Source of the DNA: UBA5216 sp040081205
GTDB taxonomy: Bacteria; Pseudomonadota; Gammaproteobacteria; Burkholderiales; SG8-41
Direction: 5' to 3'
Length of the DNA: 36,897 nt
NCBI GenBank assembly: GCA_040081205.1
Contig: JBEBHE010000005.1
Span: 1 to 36,897 of the forward strand
This document shows, piece by piece, positions 1 to 7,246 of this stretch (its first letter is position 1; each line of letters starts with the position of its first letter). The position numbers and the translations under genes are program-made. The notes beneath the pieces were generated by a model. It was not told the origin of the DNA and ran no database searches. It saw only the letters and a list, made by a program, of their open reading frames with translations.

Positions 1-402
1 CGCAGCAACGATACTGTGTGCGGCGGTTAGATCATTGGCATCACCTGTGATCCCATTCGTCGCCACAAGAACGCCAAAATTGAGACCACGATTCCGAAGT
101 TTCGTATCAAACCAGTTAACCTCTGAACTGCCTACGCTGTTCGACCAATTCTTGCACTCGACGAGGATGATATTAGGGAGGAAGAACAACCCATCCGCTT
201 CACAATCGTTCCACAAGGCAACGTCAATCTCCTCCGTGTGGAACACGTTCATCTCATTGCGTTTGGTTATAGAAATGCCGGGTACCTGAGAAAAAACGTA
301 GCAGATCAAGTCTTCCAAAGCGCGGCCCTTGTCGACCGTGGTAGCTCCGTTCGCACCGGCTTGAACGTAGCCTCCAACCGTAACCTGCGAGATCGCAGCC
401 AT
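1..402 (-). CDS. Mrr-like PD-(D/E)XK endonuclease-fold protein, 3' part beyond the window
   Basis: I translated the minus strand by hand from the ATG at 402-400. It stays open for 134 codons to the left edge, so the gene is partial at its C-terminus. The visible part has the layout of the Mrr/restriction-endonuclease fold: a helix with GRALEDLICYVF (residues 26-37), then EEIDVALWND with the probable metal-binding Asp60, then IILVECKNWS with Glu82 and Lys84, completing D-(E)XK. The predicted role is Mg2+-dependent DNA cleavage. Whether it cuts modified or foreign DNA cannot be read here. The start ATG overlaps the stop of the upstream TIR-fusion gene by one base (TAATG at 404-400), implying translational coupling and a shared function. 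G+C is about 50%, well below the downstream genes, which suggests horizontal acquisition. The fold call is fairly firm from the motif order; the biological role is inference. Confidence 0.75.
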   Translation of the reverse strand, partial: MAAISQVTVGGYVQAGANGATTVDKGRALEDLICYVFSQVPGISITKRNEMNVFHTEEIDVALWNDCEADGLFFLPNIILVECKNWSNSVGSSEVNWFDTKLRNRGLNFGVLVATNGITGDANDLTAAHSIVAA

Positions 403-1316
403 TACGAACTCACGCCGTGGACCCGTCGATTGCGGAGATCGCGCACTAACTCCGGGAATCCCCGCGTCTTCAGTTCAACAAGGAGAGAGCGAAGCGACAA
501 AACGAGAATATTAGGAGCACTCCCAAGCCACGGTTGGCCAGCTAGATCGGGACCGTCACCATAGAGCAGGAGAGCCCATCGCGAGCCCGACACACCCAAG
601 TATGATGCCAGTTGCCGGATTGCCCGCGTTGCCTCAGCCTTGCTCTTAATCTTAGTTTTTACTTCAACTAAAAGCGGGTTCCCGACGAACGGCTCCAAGA
701 CATCAGACCAGACCGCGAAGTCGGCACCCATATCGCGATCTGCTGACGTTACAACGACATCGGTGCCGGAAGAACTAAGCGCATCCGCAACCACACGTTC
801 GACTGCTCTTCCATCGCTCGCAGCAAGTGCCTGCCCCAATGCCAACATGAGGTCGTCTGCCTTCGTACCAAGCCCCTGGAAGGGCCTCGTCTTCGCCTCA
901 CGCGTTTTCCTCAACGAGTCAGGTGCAGACAGTAGTTGATCCAAAGCGAATCTGATGGCGTCCTCATTGTCCAAGTCAATCCGAAGGACGAGAAACTGAT
1001 GAAGTGAAAAGGGGATTGGGTCGGCTTTGGGTGACGTTATGAGTACGATTCGACGGCCAAGCGCCGAGGCTTGTCCAAGTTCGAAGAGAACCCACGGTGA
1101 CTGTCGCTCAGAGGTGAGAACGCCAACCACAAGATCAGCTTGCGAGAGCTGTTTCTGTATTTCGGATGCCCAATCTGCACCAATAGTAAGGTCGTGAGGC
1201 ACGAGAACACGGAGTCCTCGAGACTCGAGAGCACTTCTAAGCACTCCGAGATTTACTCCGGCAGGGGCGGAGATAAAGCACGTCTTCGATAAAGTAATCC
1301 CGCCTGTACCAATCAT
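402..1316 (-). CDS. TIR-like domain / PD-(D/E)XK nuclease-like fusion protein
   Basis: This is a 304-residue protein with two recognisable parts. Residues 10-95 look like a TIR domain: strand KTCFISAP, helix, LRVLVPHDL, a QADLVVGVLTSE strand, then SPWVLFELGQASALGRRIVLI, where Glu79 lies where bacterial TIR NADases carry the catalytic Glu. Residues 165-285 look like a restriction-endonuclease fold: GRAVERVVADAL helix, MGADFAVWSD with Asp199, and PLLVEVKTK with Glu218 and Lys220. TIR domains commonly hydrolyse NAD+ or make signalling nucleotides in antiphage systems, and the C-terminal half may bind or cut DNA. The ATG at 1316 has a strong ribosome site (AGAGGAGAGG, about 1323-1332). The stop overlaps the start of the next nuclease-like gene by one base. 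G+C is about 55%. It could instead be a TIR-like nucleoside 2-deoxyribosyltransferase-type fold; function is inferred. Confidence 0.75.
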   Translation of the reverse strand: MIGTGGITLSKTCFISAPAGVNLGVLRSALESRGLRVLVPHDLTIGADWASEIQKQLSQADLVVGVLTSERQSPWVLFELGQASALGRRIVLITSPKADPIPFSLHQFLVLRIDLDNEDAIRFALDQLLSAPDSLRKTREAKTRPFQGLGTKADDLMLALGQALAASDGRAVERVVADALSSSGTDVVVTSADRDMGADFAVWSDVLEPFVGNPLLVEVKTKIKSKAEATRAIRQLASYLGVSGSRWALLLYGDGPDLAGQPWLGSAPNILVLSLRSLLVELKTRGFPELVRDLRNRRVHGVSS

Positions 1317-1463
1317 TTGCGCCTCTCCTCTCGCTGTGCCAATGCCAAGTCAGCCCAACGCGAAATATAGATACGAGAAAGTAAAAATAAATTTACCAGC
1401 ACTTTTCGATATCCATAAGTTTTAGAATAAACGAAAAAAGGCACGGATCAGGCGCCCTCAGCT
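1317..1463. other. A+T-rich intergenic region upstream of the TIR/nuclease pair
   Basis: This stretch separates the stop of the ketopantoate-reductase-like gene from the TIR-fusion start; both genes are on the minus strand. It holds the ribosome site AGAGGAGAGG just before the TIR start. An A+T-rich tract at about 1368-1440 is the likely promoter area. I could not settle on a convincing -35/-10 pair with normal spacing, and no terminator hairpin stands out. Confidence 0.4.
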
Positions 1464-2390
1464 TTATGAACGCCTGCCGGCCGCCTGCAACGCCAGCACA
1501 TCCCAAACCGCCCGATTGCATGGCGTCGGCACACCAACCTTTTTGCCCAACTGCACCACACCACCGGCCAGCCATTCGACTTCAAGACGATTACCATTTT
1601 TCAAATCGTGGTGCAGCGATGAATCCATAGTGCCCGGTACGCTGTCGGCAAATTTCAATCGGTCGTCCGCATAGTTTTCCGGCAGCGCCACACCGAGTGC
1701 GCGGCCGACCGCGACGGTTTCCTTCATCAGGTCAAGCAGGAACGCGCGCGTCTGTAGATTGTCGCGCACCGGGCCGATAGTGGCGCGCATACTCGCGGTT
1801 GCACCCGACAACCCGACGAGAAATGTGTACTTCTCCCACAGCGTGCGGCGGATGTCATGCGACAACTCGGCCTGTATGCCGGCCTTCGACAACGCTGCAA
1901 GCAGCGCTTCCGAACGCGCGGATTTTTTGCCATCGTACTCACCAAACACCAGCCGTTGCAGCGTGCCCACCTGGTTGATGACACCGGGGCGCGAAATATG
2001 CGTACCGACATAGGCTACGCCGCCCATCAGCGCCTCCTTGCCGAACACGCCGCCGAGAATGTCATCTTTCACCACGCCGTTTTGCAGCGACAGCACGGCG
2101 GTGTGCGGCCCGACGATGGGTTTCAATGCGCGCGCGACCGCCTCGGTATCCCACAGCTTGACGGCAAAGATGATCAGATCAGGCGTGCCCGCGGACAATG
2201 GATCGTCAGTCACGCTGACGGGATTGATCAGCACGTTGCCGTAAGCGTCGCTTTCAATCAGCAAGCCGCGCTCGCGCATGGCCGCCAGATGCGCGCCTCG
2301 CGCGACGAATGTCACCTCGCAACCCGCGTTCGCCAGACGCCCGCCATACAAGCCACCGACACCGCCGGAACCCATTACCAATATTTTCAT
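1464..2390 (-). CDS. panE: 2-dehydropantoate 2-reductase family protein (ApbA/PanE)
   Basis: The family reduces ketopantoate to pantoate with NADPH in pantothenate/CoA synthesis, but many paralogues reduce other 2-oxo acids. The 308 residues match the usual length. The N-terminus MKILVMGSGGVGG is the Rossmann dinucleotide-binding loop (GxGxxG at 7-12). LWEKYTF carries Lys187, the usual catalytic Lys. SSLHHDL followed by RLEVEW (about 258-273) is the C-terminal signature with substrate-binding Ser and Glu. I chose the ATG at 2390 because translation then begins exactly at the Rossmann strand; an upstream in-frame TTG at 2408 would add six residues. No clear Shine-Dalgarno is visible. An A+T-rich repeat (2400-2415) lies directly upstream of the start. 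Given the catabolic neighbours, a role outside CoA synthesis is possible, so the symbol marks family rather than proven function. Confidence 0.85.
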   Translation of the reverse strand: MKILVMGSGGVGGLYGGRLANAGCEVTFVARGAHLAAMRERGLLIESDAYGNVLINPVSVTDDPLSAGTPDLIIFAVKLWDTEAVARALKPIVGPHTAVLSLQNGVVKDDILGGVFGKEALMGGVAYVGTHISRPGVINQVGTLQRLVFGEYDGKKSARSEALLAALSKAGIQAELSHDIRRTLWEKYTFLVGLSGATASMRATIGPVRDNLQTRAFLLDLMKETVAVGRALGVALPENYADDRLKFADSVPGTMDSSLHHDLKNGNRLEVEWLAGGVVQLGKKVGVPTPCNRAVWDVLALQAAGRRS

Positions 2391-2399
2391 ATATTCGTT

Positions 2400-2415
2400 T
2401 AAAAACAAATAGTTA
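2400..2415 (-). repeat. A+T-rich dispersed motif, copy 1 (variant)
   Basis: The minus strand reads TAACTATTTGTTTTTA, matching 14 of the first 15 bases of the exact AAGTATTTGTTTTTATT copies. It lies 10 bases upstream of the ketopantoate-reductase-like start. Confidence 0.6.
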
Positions 2416-2469
2416 AATTACTTTAGCGCCGCAACATCGACCGAATCGTCGTGATGGCCGTCCGGCTTT

Positions 2470-3045
2470 TTAATGTCGCTGCCGCAGTTCCGCCAGCATA
2501 TTGCAAAACATCGCACCCTGCTCCAGCGCATCGTCGAGCGCCACATGCGTGTGGGGCAGCGGATCAAACCATCGCTGCGGCAAATGCACCTTCGACGAGC
2601 GCTGCCAGGTTGAGTTGGTCAGCGCCATGCCCAGCGTGCGCATGTCGATGCCCGAATGCGCGAAAGGGCTGGTACCCGCAAATCGAATCAGATACCACTG
2701 CACAAACATGAAATCAAAGGTCACCGGATACGCCACGAACACCGGCGTTCCAGGTAATGTTTTTATCCACGCCACGCAATCACGCATGGCTTTTTCAGGC
2801 GGCACGCAATCTTTGCGGCACGCTTCCCAGGCGGGTTTTTGCGTTTGCCACCACGCCATGGTTTTGGGATGTCCGCTCGCGCCCGGCAGCGTTTCAAGGT
2901 TGGCGGAAAACGTACTCACCAGTGTTTTGTCTGCCAGATACGCAGCGCAGCCGATGGAGAGCATCGAGTGCGGACCGGGAATCGGGCCGTCGGTTTCCAC
3001 GTCGGTACTGACGTAGATTTCAGGAGTATCGGTGCTTTGCGCCAT
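2470..3045 (-). CDS. DEDDh-type 3'-5' exonuclease
   Basis: This is a 191-residue single-domain nuclease of the RNase T / DnaQ superfamily, acting on RNA or DNA 3' ends. Visible motifs: ExoI STDVETDGP with Asp15 and Glu17; ExoII AYPVTFDFMF with Asp111; ExoIII THVALDDALEQG with His167 and Asp172, giving the complete DEDDh set. The conserved SMLSIG stretch after ExoI suggests the Rv2179c-like exoribonuclease group rather than the polymerase proofreading subunit, but I am not sure. The ATG at 3045 is preferred because AAGG lies at suitable spacing. The longer reading frame begins inside a REP palindrome and encodes the familiar REP translation MDSRLRGND, so it is artefactual. The gap to the next upstream gene is 153 bases and holds that palindrome pair, so this gene may be transcribed separately from the catabolic genes. 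Confidence 0.85.
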   Translation of the reverse strand: MAQSTDTPEIYVSTDVETDGPIPGPHSMLSIGCAAYLADKTLVSTFSANLETLPGASGHPKTMAWWQTQKPAWEACRKDCVPPEKAMRDCVAWIKTLPGTPVFVAYPVTFDFMFVQWYLIRFAGTSPFAHSGIDMRTLGMALTNSTWQRSSKVHLPQRWFDPLPHTHVALDDALEQGAMFCNMLAELRQRH

Positions 3046-3077
3046 ACTTTGCCTTGATCGCAAAAATCTTTCTTTCT

Positions 3078-3158
3078 CGTCATTCCCGCGAAGGCGGGAA
3101 TCCATACGATGCGCCCTATGGCACTGTGTTATGGGTTCCCCCCTTCGCGGGAACGACA
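3078..3158. repeat. REP-type palindrome pair
   Basis: The left arm (3078-3104, CGTCATTCCCGCGAAGGCGG and on) and an inverted, slightly degenerate right arm (3131-3158) flank a spacer of about 26 bases. Each arm also contains its own CCCGC-GAA-GGCGGG hairpin. A related pair occurs at 36331-36409. It sits between two same-strand genes and may end or attenuate transcription. Confidence 0.85.
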
Positions 3159-3198
3159 GAGTGGATAATGACTCACTAAACGTTCAAATGAATCATTC

Positions 3199-4248
3199 TT
3201 ACAAAGCCTGCAGCGATTCGATCACTTTGCGCTTCACCACCACGCCTTCCACGCGCCGCCGCTCGCGCTCCCGGCTCGCACGCTCTGACGGCACGCGAAT
3301 CTCGCTCACACCCGGCTGCTTCGGCAGTGCTTTCATTTCACGCACGTACTGCGACATGCGCTGCTTGAAGTCGTTGCCCGGCAGCATGATCTCCGGGTTA
3401 ACCGCCCAGAACAAAAAACCGTAGTCGAGCACCTGATCGCGAATGATCGCTGAGCCCGCGAGCAATCCGAGCGCCTGTATCGCAAACGACAGGCCGTAGC
3501 CCTTGTAGACATGGTCCTTGCCGCCGAACGGCGCCACACCACCTTTCAAGGTTGCAGCCGCGTCGCGCGTCGGCCTGCCGTTTTCGTCGAAGCCGACGCC
3601 TTCGGGCAACGGTTCGCCAACGTGTGCGTGCAGCATGACATCGCCCCACATCAGAGATGCCGTGCCGATATCGAACGTGACCGGCCCTTCTTCCGACGGA
3701 AACCCAAAGCAGATCGGATTGGTGCCCAGCGCGGGCACCGTCGCGCCCGGCGGCACCACGCGCGGCTTGTTGCTCGCCGTGTGCATGGCGATGTAGCCTT
3801 CCTTGACAATTTGTTCGACAAAGTAGGCGTTGCGCCCGCTGTAGTAGGTGTTGTAAATACCTACGCAACTGATGCCGTGCGTTCGCGCTTTTTCGATGGC
3901 TTTGTGTGCGCCGTGATAACACGTGACGTAACCAATCTGGTTGCCGCCATCCATCAACGCCGACACCGGCGTTTCCTTGACCACGCGCATCGGCGTACGA
4001 CCGAGCTTGATTTTCTCGTCACCCGCCATCGCCAGGATGCGCGGCAGGCCCGCAAATTTGTAACCGCACAACATGTTGTCAATCAACTGATCGACAACGA
4101 TGCGCGCATCTTCTGCGGTATATCCGATGCGCTGCACGGCGGTTTCGCCGATGGCGCGGGCTTCGGCCTCCGTGAGCCGAACGCTATCCGGTTCGTCGGC
4201 ATCCAGCAGCGCCGGGGGGTTGTTCGATGGATGGGTCACATTACTCAT
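3199..4248 (-). CDS. Ldh2/malate dehydrogenase-family NAD(P)-dependent oxidoreductase
   Basis: This is a 349-residue enzyme of the Ldh2/AllD/ComC family, which oxidises 2-hydroxy acids (malate, sulfolactate, ureidoglycolate, delta-lactams) with NAD(P). Family landmarks: the N-terminal helical domain with RLTEAEARAIG, CGYKFAGLPRI, the block MHTASNKPRVVPPGAT followed by ALGTNPICFGFP, and FDIGTASLMWGDV with the downstream DHVYKGYGLSFAIQALGLLAGS. The ATG at 4248 begins MSNVTH; a GTG at 4275 would add nine residues with no better ribosome site. The C-terminus is rich in Arg and Glu (ERASRERERRRVEG). The gene is 35 bases downstream of an enolase-superfamily gene. Together with the Fe-S protein this suggests catabolism of a hydroxy acid produced by the dehydratase or racemase. 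The exact substrate is unknown. Confidence 0.88.
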   Translation of the reverse strand: MSNVTHPSNNPPALLDADEPDSVRLTEAEARAIGETAVQRIGYTAEDARIVVDQLIDNMLCGYKFAGLPRILAMAGDEKIKLGRTPMRVVKETPVSALMDGGNQIGYVTCYHGAHKAIEKARTHGISCVGIYNTYYSGRNAYFVEQIVKEGYIAMHTASNKPRVVPPGATVPALGTNPICFGFPSEEGPVTFDIGTASLMWGDVMLHAHVGEPLPEGVGFDENGRPTRDAAATLKGGVAPFGGKDHVYKGYGLSFAIQALGLLAGSAIIRDQVLDYGFLFWAVNPEIMLPGNDFKQRMSQYVREMKALPKQPGVSEIRVPSERASRERERRRVEGVVVKRKVIESLQAL

Positions 4249-4283
4249 TCGAGTTCTCGTTAAATTTTCGCGCACGATGCGCG

Positions 4284-5390
4284 TTACACAGCATACCGCC
4301 GGACCTTATCGGCGTCCCACGCCAGTCCATTACCCGGTCTGTCGCCCGGCATCGCGTAGCCATCCACGATACGCAGCGGCTCCGTCAAAAATGCGTTGGC
4401 CCAATCCACATACTCCAGCCAGTGCGCCGTTGGCGTCGCCGCGAGCAGATGTGCGCTGACTTCGGGATAAAGATGCGACGACATTTCCATGCCGGCGTCG
4501 CGCGCTACTATCGCCGCGCGCAGCCAGCCGGTAACGCCGCCGATACGCTCCAGGTCAGGCATCACAAAATCACATGCGCCTGCCGCCAGCGCTTTTTCCA
4601 TGTCATAAACCTGGGAGAAATTTTCGCCGAGCTGCACCGGCGTGGCGATTTCCTGCGCAAGCGCTGCGCTCGCGACATAATCATCATGCCGCACTGGCTC
4701 TTCAATCCAGTAAATGCCTTCGTCGTCGAGCGCGCGCCCGCGAATCAGCGATTCTTCCACGCTAAGCGCCTGGTTGAAATCGGTCATAATCATCACGGAA
4801 TCCGCTACGCGATTGCGCACCGCGCGTGTCGCGGCCAAATCTTCTTCAAATGTTGCGTAGCCCAGCCGCAGCTTTACCGCGCGAAAGCCCGATGCGTTTA
4901 CGTCATCCGCGAGGAGTTTTTCCGCTTCATCGGCGACCGCCTGCGGTGCCATCAAACCCAGCCCGCAACTGTTGTAGGCAGGAATCGGCCGCGACTCCGC
5001 GCCGAGATAGGCCGCCAGCGGCAAACCAGCGGCCTTCGCTGCGGCATCCCAGCAAGCGACATCGATCATAGCCATCGCCATGCGCACAACACCCTGCACG
5101 CCGATCAGGATGTAACGCTTTGCCAACACGCGCCACACTTCATCAGGATCGGCGCGCGCGCCCTTGATTGCGCTCAATGCATCGTTCAAAAAAATCTGAA
5201 TCGCGCCCGCTGCCACCGGCGTGTAGCAAAATTGATACGCGTGGCCGGTGATGCCTTCTTCGGTCTCGAGATCAATCAGCAGCAACGGCGCCTCGCGCAC
5301 GGCCTGCGCGCTGGTGCCGAGCACATACGTCATCGGCACTTTGATCGCGGTGGCGCGTATGCCGCGTATCGTCAACTGCGGGAGGTTCAT
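4284..5390 (-). CDS. Mandelate racemase/muconate lactonizing-type enolase-superfamily enzyme
   Basis: This 368-residue enzyme has the two-domain enolase-superfamily layout: an N-terminal capping domain with the 20s loop near residues 20-30, then a TIM barrel. Mg2+ ligands line up as Asp204 (MTDFN), Glu230 (WIEEP) and Glu256 (LGEN). His306 (SSHLYPE) and Asp279 form the His-Asp dyad of the mandelate racemase subgroup, and the numbering runs about nine ahead of Pseudomonas mandelate racemase throughout. The KxK base motif is AVKLRLG: Lys173 is kept but Arg175 replaces the second Lys, which is the (S)-specific base in mandelate racemase. It probably dehydrates or epimerises a carboxylate using the His side. 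It lies between the Ldh2-like gene (35 bases) and the Fe-S gene (30 bases) in an apparent operon. The substrate is unidentified. Confidence 0.88.
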   Translation of the reverse strand: MNLPQLTIRGIRATAIKVPMTYVLGTSAQAVREAPLLLIDLETEEGITGHAYQFCYTPVAAGAIQIFLNDALSAIKGARADPDEVWRVLAKRYILIGVQGVVRMAMAMIDVACWDAAAKAAGLPLAAYLGAESRPIPAYNSCGLGLMAPQAVADEAEKLLADDVNASGFRAVKLRLGYATFEEDLAATRAVRNRVADSVMIMTDFNQALSVEESLIRGRALDDEGIYWIEEPVRHDDYVASAALAQEIATPVQLGENFSQVYDMEKALAAGACDFVMPDLERIGGVTGWLRAAIVARDAGMEMSSHLYPEVSAHLLAATPTAHWLEYVDWANAFLTEPLRIVDGYAMPGDRPGNGLAWDADKVRRYAV

Positions 5391-5420
5391 GGGGTGTATG
5401 GTTCGGCGGTGCGGCGCAAA

Positions 5421-6182
5421 TCAGCGAAACTCGTCTCCGGCCAGCACTTCCGCCACGTGCAACACCTGCGTCTTCATGTCCCCGCGCCGCCGCAAACGGC
5501 CTTCGATATTCAGCATGCAACCGAGATCGCCTAGTACCACAGCATCCACATCACACTTCGCAATGTTCTCGCATTTGCGGTCGGCAATATGCGTGGAGAT
5601 GTCGCCGTATTTCACCGCGAACATGCCGCCAAAACCGCAGCAGGTTTCGCATTCATCCATTTCCTTTAGCGTAATGCCTGCGGTTTGCGCCAGCAGCGCA
5701 CGCGGCTGCGACTTGACACCCAGCTCGCGCAGCCCGGAACAGGAGTCATGATAAGTATATGTTTTTATTGATTTTTTTGATGAGTCTTTTGACGGCGTTA
5801 GTAGTGGCATTACCGCGGCACTGACCTTCAACACATCCACCAAAAACTCCGTCAGTTCATACGTCACCGCGCACAACGCGTTCACGCGCGCAAGTTCCGG
5901 CTCGCCGCGAAACAGATCCGGATAATGTGTGCGTATCATGCCGGCGCACGAACCCGATGGCGCCACCACGTAATCAAACACTTCAAATTCATCCAGCACT
6001 TTGCGCGCGAGTGCCAGCGCCGATACGCGGTCACCCGCGTTGTAGCCCGGTTGCCCGCAACAGGTTTGCGTTTGCGGCGCCACCACTTCGCAACCCGCCG
6101 ACTCCAGCAGTTTCAACGTCGCGAAGCCGATGCTCGGACGCATCAGATCCACGAGGCAGGTGACGAAGAGGCCGACTTTCAT
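5421..6182 (-). CDS. LutA/YkgE-type (Fe-S)-binding oxidoreductase subunit
   Basis: This 253-residue protein carries two CCG cysteine-rich domains: LFVTCLVD (Cys9), then QTCCGQPGYNAGD (Cys41-42), and in the second half YHDSCSGLRELG followed by ECETCCGFGGMF. This is the LutA/GlcF/heterodisulfide-reductase CCG family, which in LutABC takes part in L-lactate oxidation. LutB and LutC partners are not in the window, so it may serve the adjacent Ldh2-like enzyme or a distant partner. Its ATG (6182) directly follows the stop of the esterase gene (TAGATG), implying coupling. A Lys/Ser-rich stretch (PSKDSSKKSIKTY) precedes YHDSC. It is encoded by one of the A+T-rich repeats (5753-5769), appears additional to the family's usual sequence, and is probably a tolerated surface insertion. 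Confidence 0.87.
   Translation of the reverse strand: MKVGLFVTCLVDLMRPSIGFATLKLLESAGCEVVAPQTQTCCGQPGYNAGDRVSALALARKVLDEFEVFDYVVAPSGSCAGMIRTHYPDLFRGEPELARVNALCAVTYELTEFLVDVLKVSAAVMPLLTPSKDSSKKSIKTYTYHDSCSGLRELGVKSQPRALLAQTAGITLKEMDECETCCGFGGMFAVKYGDISTHIADRKCENIAKCDVDAVVLGDLGCMLNIEGRLRRRGDMKTQVLHVAEVLAGDEFR
5753..5769 (+). repeat. A+T-rich dispersed motif, copy 2 (16/17)
   Basis: The plus strand reads AAGTATATGTTTTTATT, one mismatch from the exact copies, and a T-rich tract follows. It lies inside the Fe-S protein gene, where it encodes part of the Ser-Ile-Lys-Thr-Tyr segment. Confidence 0.75.
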
Positions 6183-7211
6183 CTAACGATACAAGCCCTG
6201 CTTCGCCAGCCACGCCTGAATCACGTCGGCCACCTGATCGCTGTTTTTATCCATCATGATCATGTGTGAATTGCCCTTGATGCCGATCTGCGGCAGATTC
6301 ACCACATCATAGCGGCCACCTGCTGCTTTCACTTGCTCAAGAAACGTCAGTTCGCGGGCGCGTATCGTCGGCCAGCGCGCATCTTCCTCGATGTAGTCGC
6401 CGTACACCGCAAGTATCGGCGTGTTTTTCAGATTACCCGCGAGCGCCGGGTTGCCGGGCGCCGCCGGTTCCACCAGCACCAGCGCCTTCACTTTATCGGG
6501 GCGCGCTTGCGCAACGATCTGTCCGAAGGATCCACTTTGCGAATGGATCAGCACCACGCACGGGCACACTTTATCGACGAGTTCGGTATAAGCGCGAATG
6601 ATCGCATCGTCGGTCGTTACCCAGCGCGGCACGCCCTGCTTGGTGAAATTGTTGTAGCCTTCGGCGGGGAATTGGCTGCCGGGCTTTAACTTCATTTTCG
6701 CGGGATCACTGTTATAGGAACCCGGCCCGGCGCCGATGCGAAAGCGGTTGAACGGATCCTGCTTGGTAAGAAACAGCGGCTCGCCCTTGAACACATCAGG
6801 ATACATCGCCCAGCCCGAGCGGCCGCGCTCTACGGCATCCGAGTTATAAACCGGCCAACCCTTTTTGATGAAGTAATTCATCCAGCCTTCACGGCCATCG
6901 GGCGTGGTTTCGTATGTCACGCCGGACAACCCGCCGCCGTGCCACATCAGCAACGGCAGCGTGCCGCGCTGATCCTGCGGAATAAAATATTGCACATACA
7001 TCTGCTCGACCTGATACACGCCGTTCGGATCCACCTTCGCCGGCACGCCACCCGGTGTAAATACAACCTCTTTTATCGGCTTGCCGCTGATGGTGACCTC
7101 GCGGCCGCCGATGTGAAACGATCCCATCGACTTCAACGCGATAGGCGCTTGATTGGCGCAGCCGGCCAGCGCCGCAAAAAATGCTATCGACAGTAACTTG
7201 ATTGCCTTCAT
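6183..7211 (-). CDS. Lipoprotein alpha/beta-hydrolase, esterase 713-like
   Basis: This 342-residue protein starts with a lipoprotein signal (MKAIKLLSIAFFAALAGC, lipid-attachment Cys18) and is therefore probably anchored in the outer membrane or periplasmic leaflet. The alpha/beta-hydrolase core shows an oxyanion region LMWHGGGLSG (about 88-97), a nucleophile elbow IHSQSG with Ser224, an acidic residue Glu248 in LVEPA after the next strand, and His316 in GNSHMIM. The Ser-Glu-His spacing (24 and 92 residues) matches, from memory, the Alcaligenes esterase 713 triad, in which Glu replaces Asp and the GxSxG motif is altered. The likely reaction is hydrolysis of an ester or lactone. Downstream it abuts the Fe-S gene, and upstream a Bug binding-protein gene ends 35 bases away, consistent with processing of an imported substrate. 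Confidence 0.82.
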   Translation of the reverse strand: MKAIKLLSIAFFAALAGCANQAPIALKSMGSFHIGGREVTISGKPIKEVVFTPGGVPAKVDPNGVYQVEQMYVQYFIPQDQRGTLPLLMWHGGGLSGVTYETTPDGREGWMNYFIKKGWPVYNSDAVERGRSGWAMYPDVFKGEPLFLTKQDPFNRFRIGAGPGSYNSDPAKMKLKPGSQFPAEGYNNFTKQGVPRWVTTDDAIIRAYTELVDKVCPCVVLIHSQSGSFGQIVAQARPDKVKALVLVEPAAPGNPALAGNLKNTPILAVYGDYIEEDARWPTIRARELTFLEQVKAAGGRYDVVNLPQIGIKGNSHMIMMDKNSDQVADVIQAWLAKQGLYR

Positions 7212-7246
7212 GACGCCTCCTGGTTTACAACGTGAAATCGGCGCGC

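Noticed and set aside
640..939. 99-codon plus-strand frame opposite the TIR-fusion gene
   Set aside because: It has no domain and lies antisense to a gene with two conserved domains and a strong ribosome site.
1368..1440. A specific sigma-70 promoter for the TIR gene
   Set aside because: Candidate -35 and -10 boxes had poor spacing; only the A+T-rich nature is reported.
2756..2770. Short TGTTTTTAT words at about 2758, 6244 and 21085
   Set aside because: They share only 8-9 bases with the motif and can occur by chance.
3046..3105. N-terminal extension MDSRLRGND of the exonuclease reading frame
   Set aside because: It is the translation of a REP palindrome; the ATG at 3045 has a ribosome site and begins the conserved domain.
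4227..5534. 435-codon open frame on the plus strand opposite the enolase-superfamily and Fe-S genes
   Set aside because: It is His/Arg-rich and composition-driven, antisense to two clearly conserved genes, with no recognisable domain.
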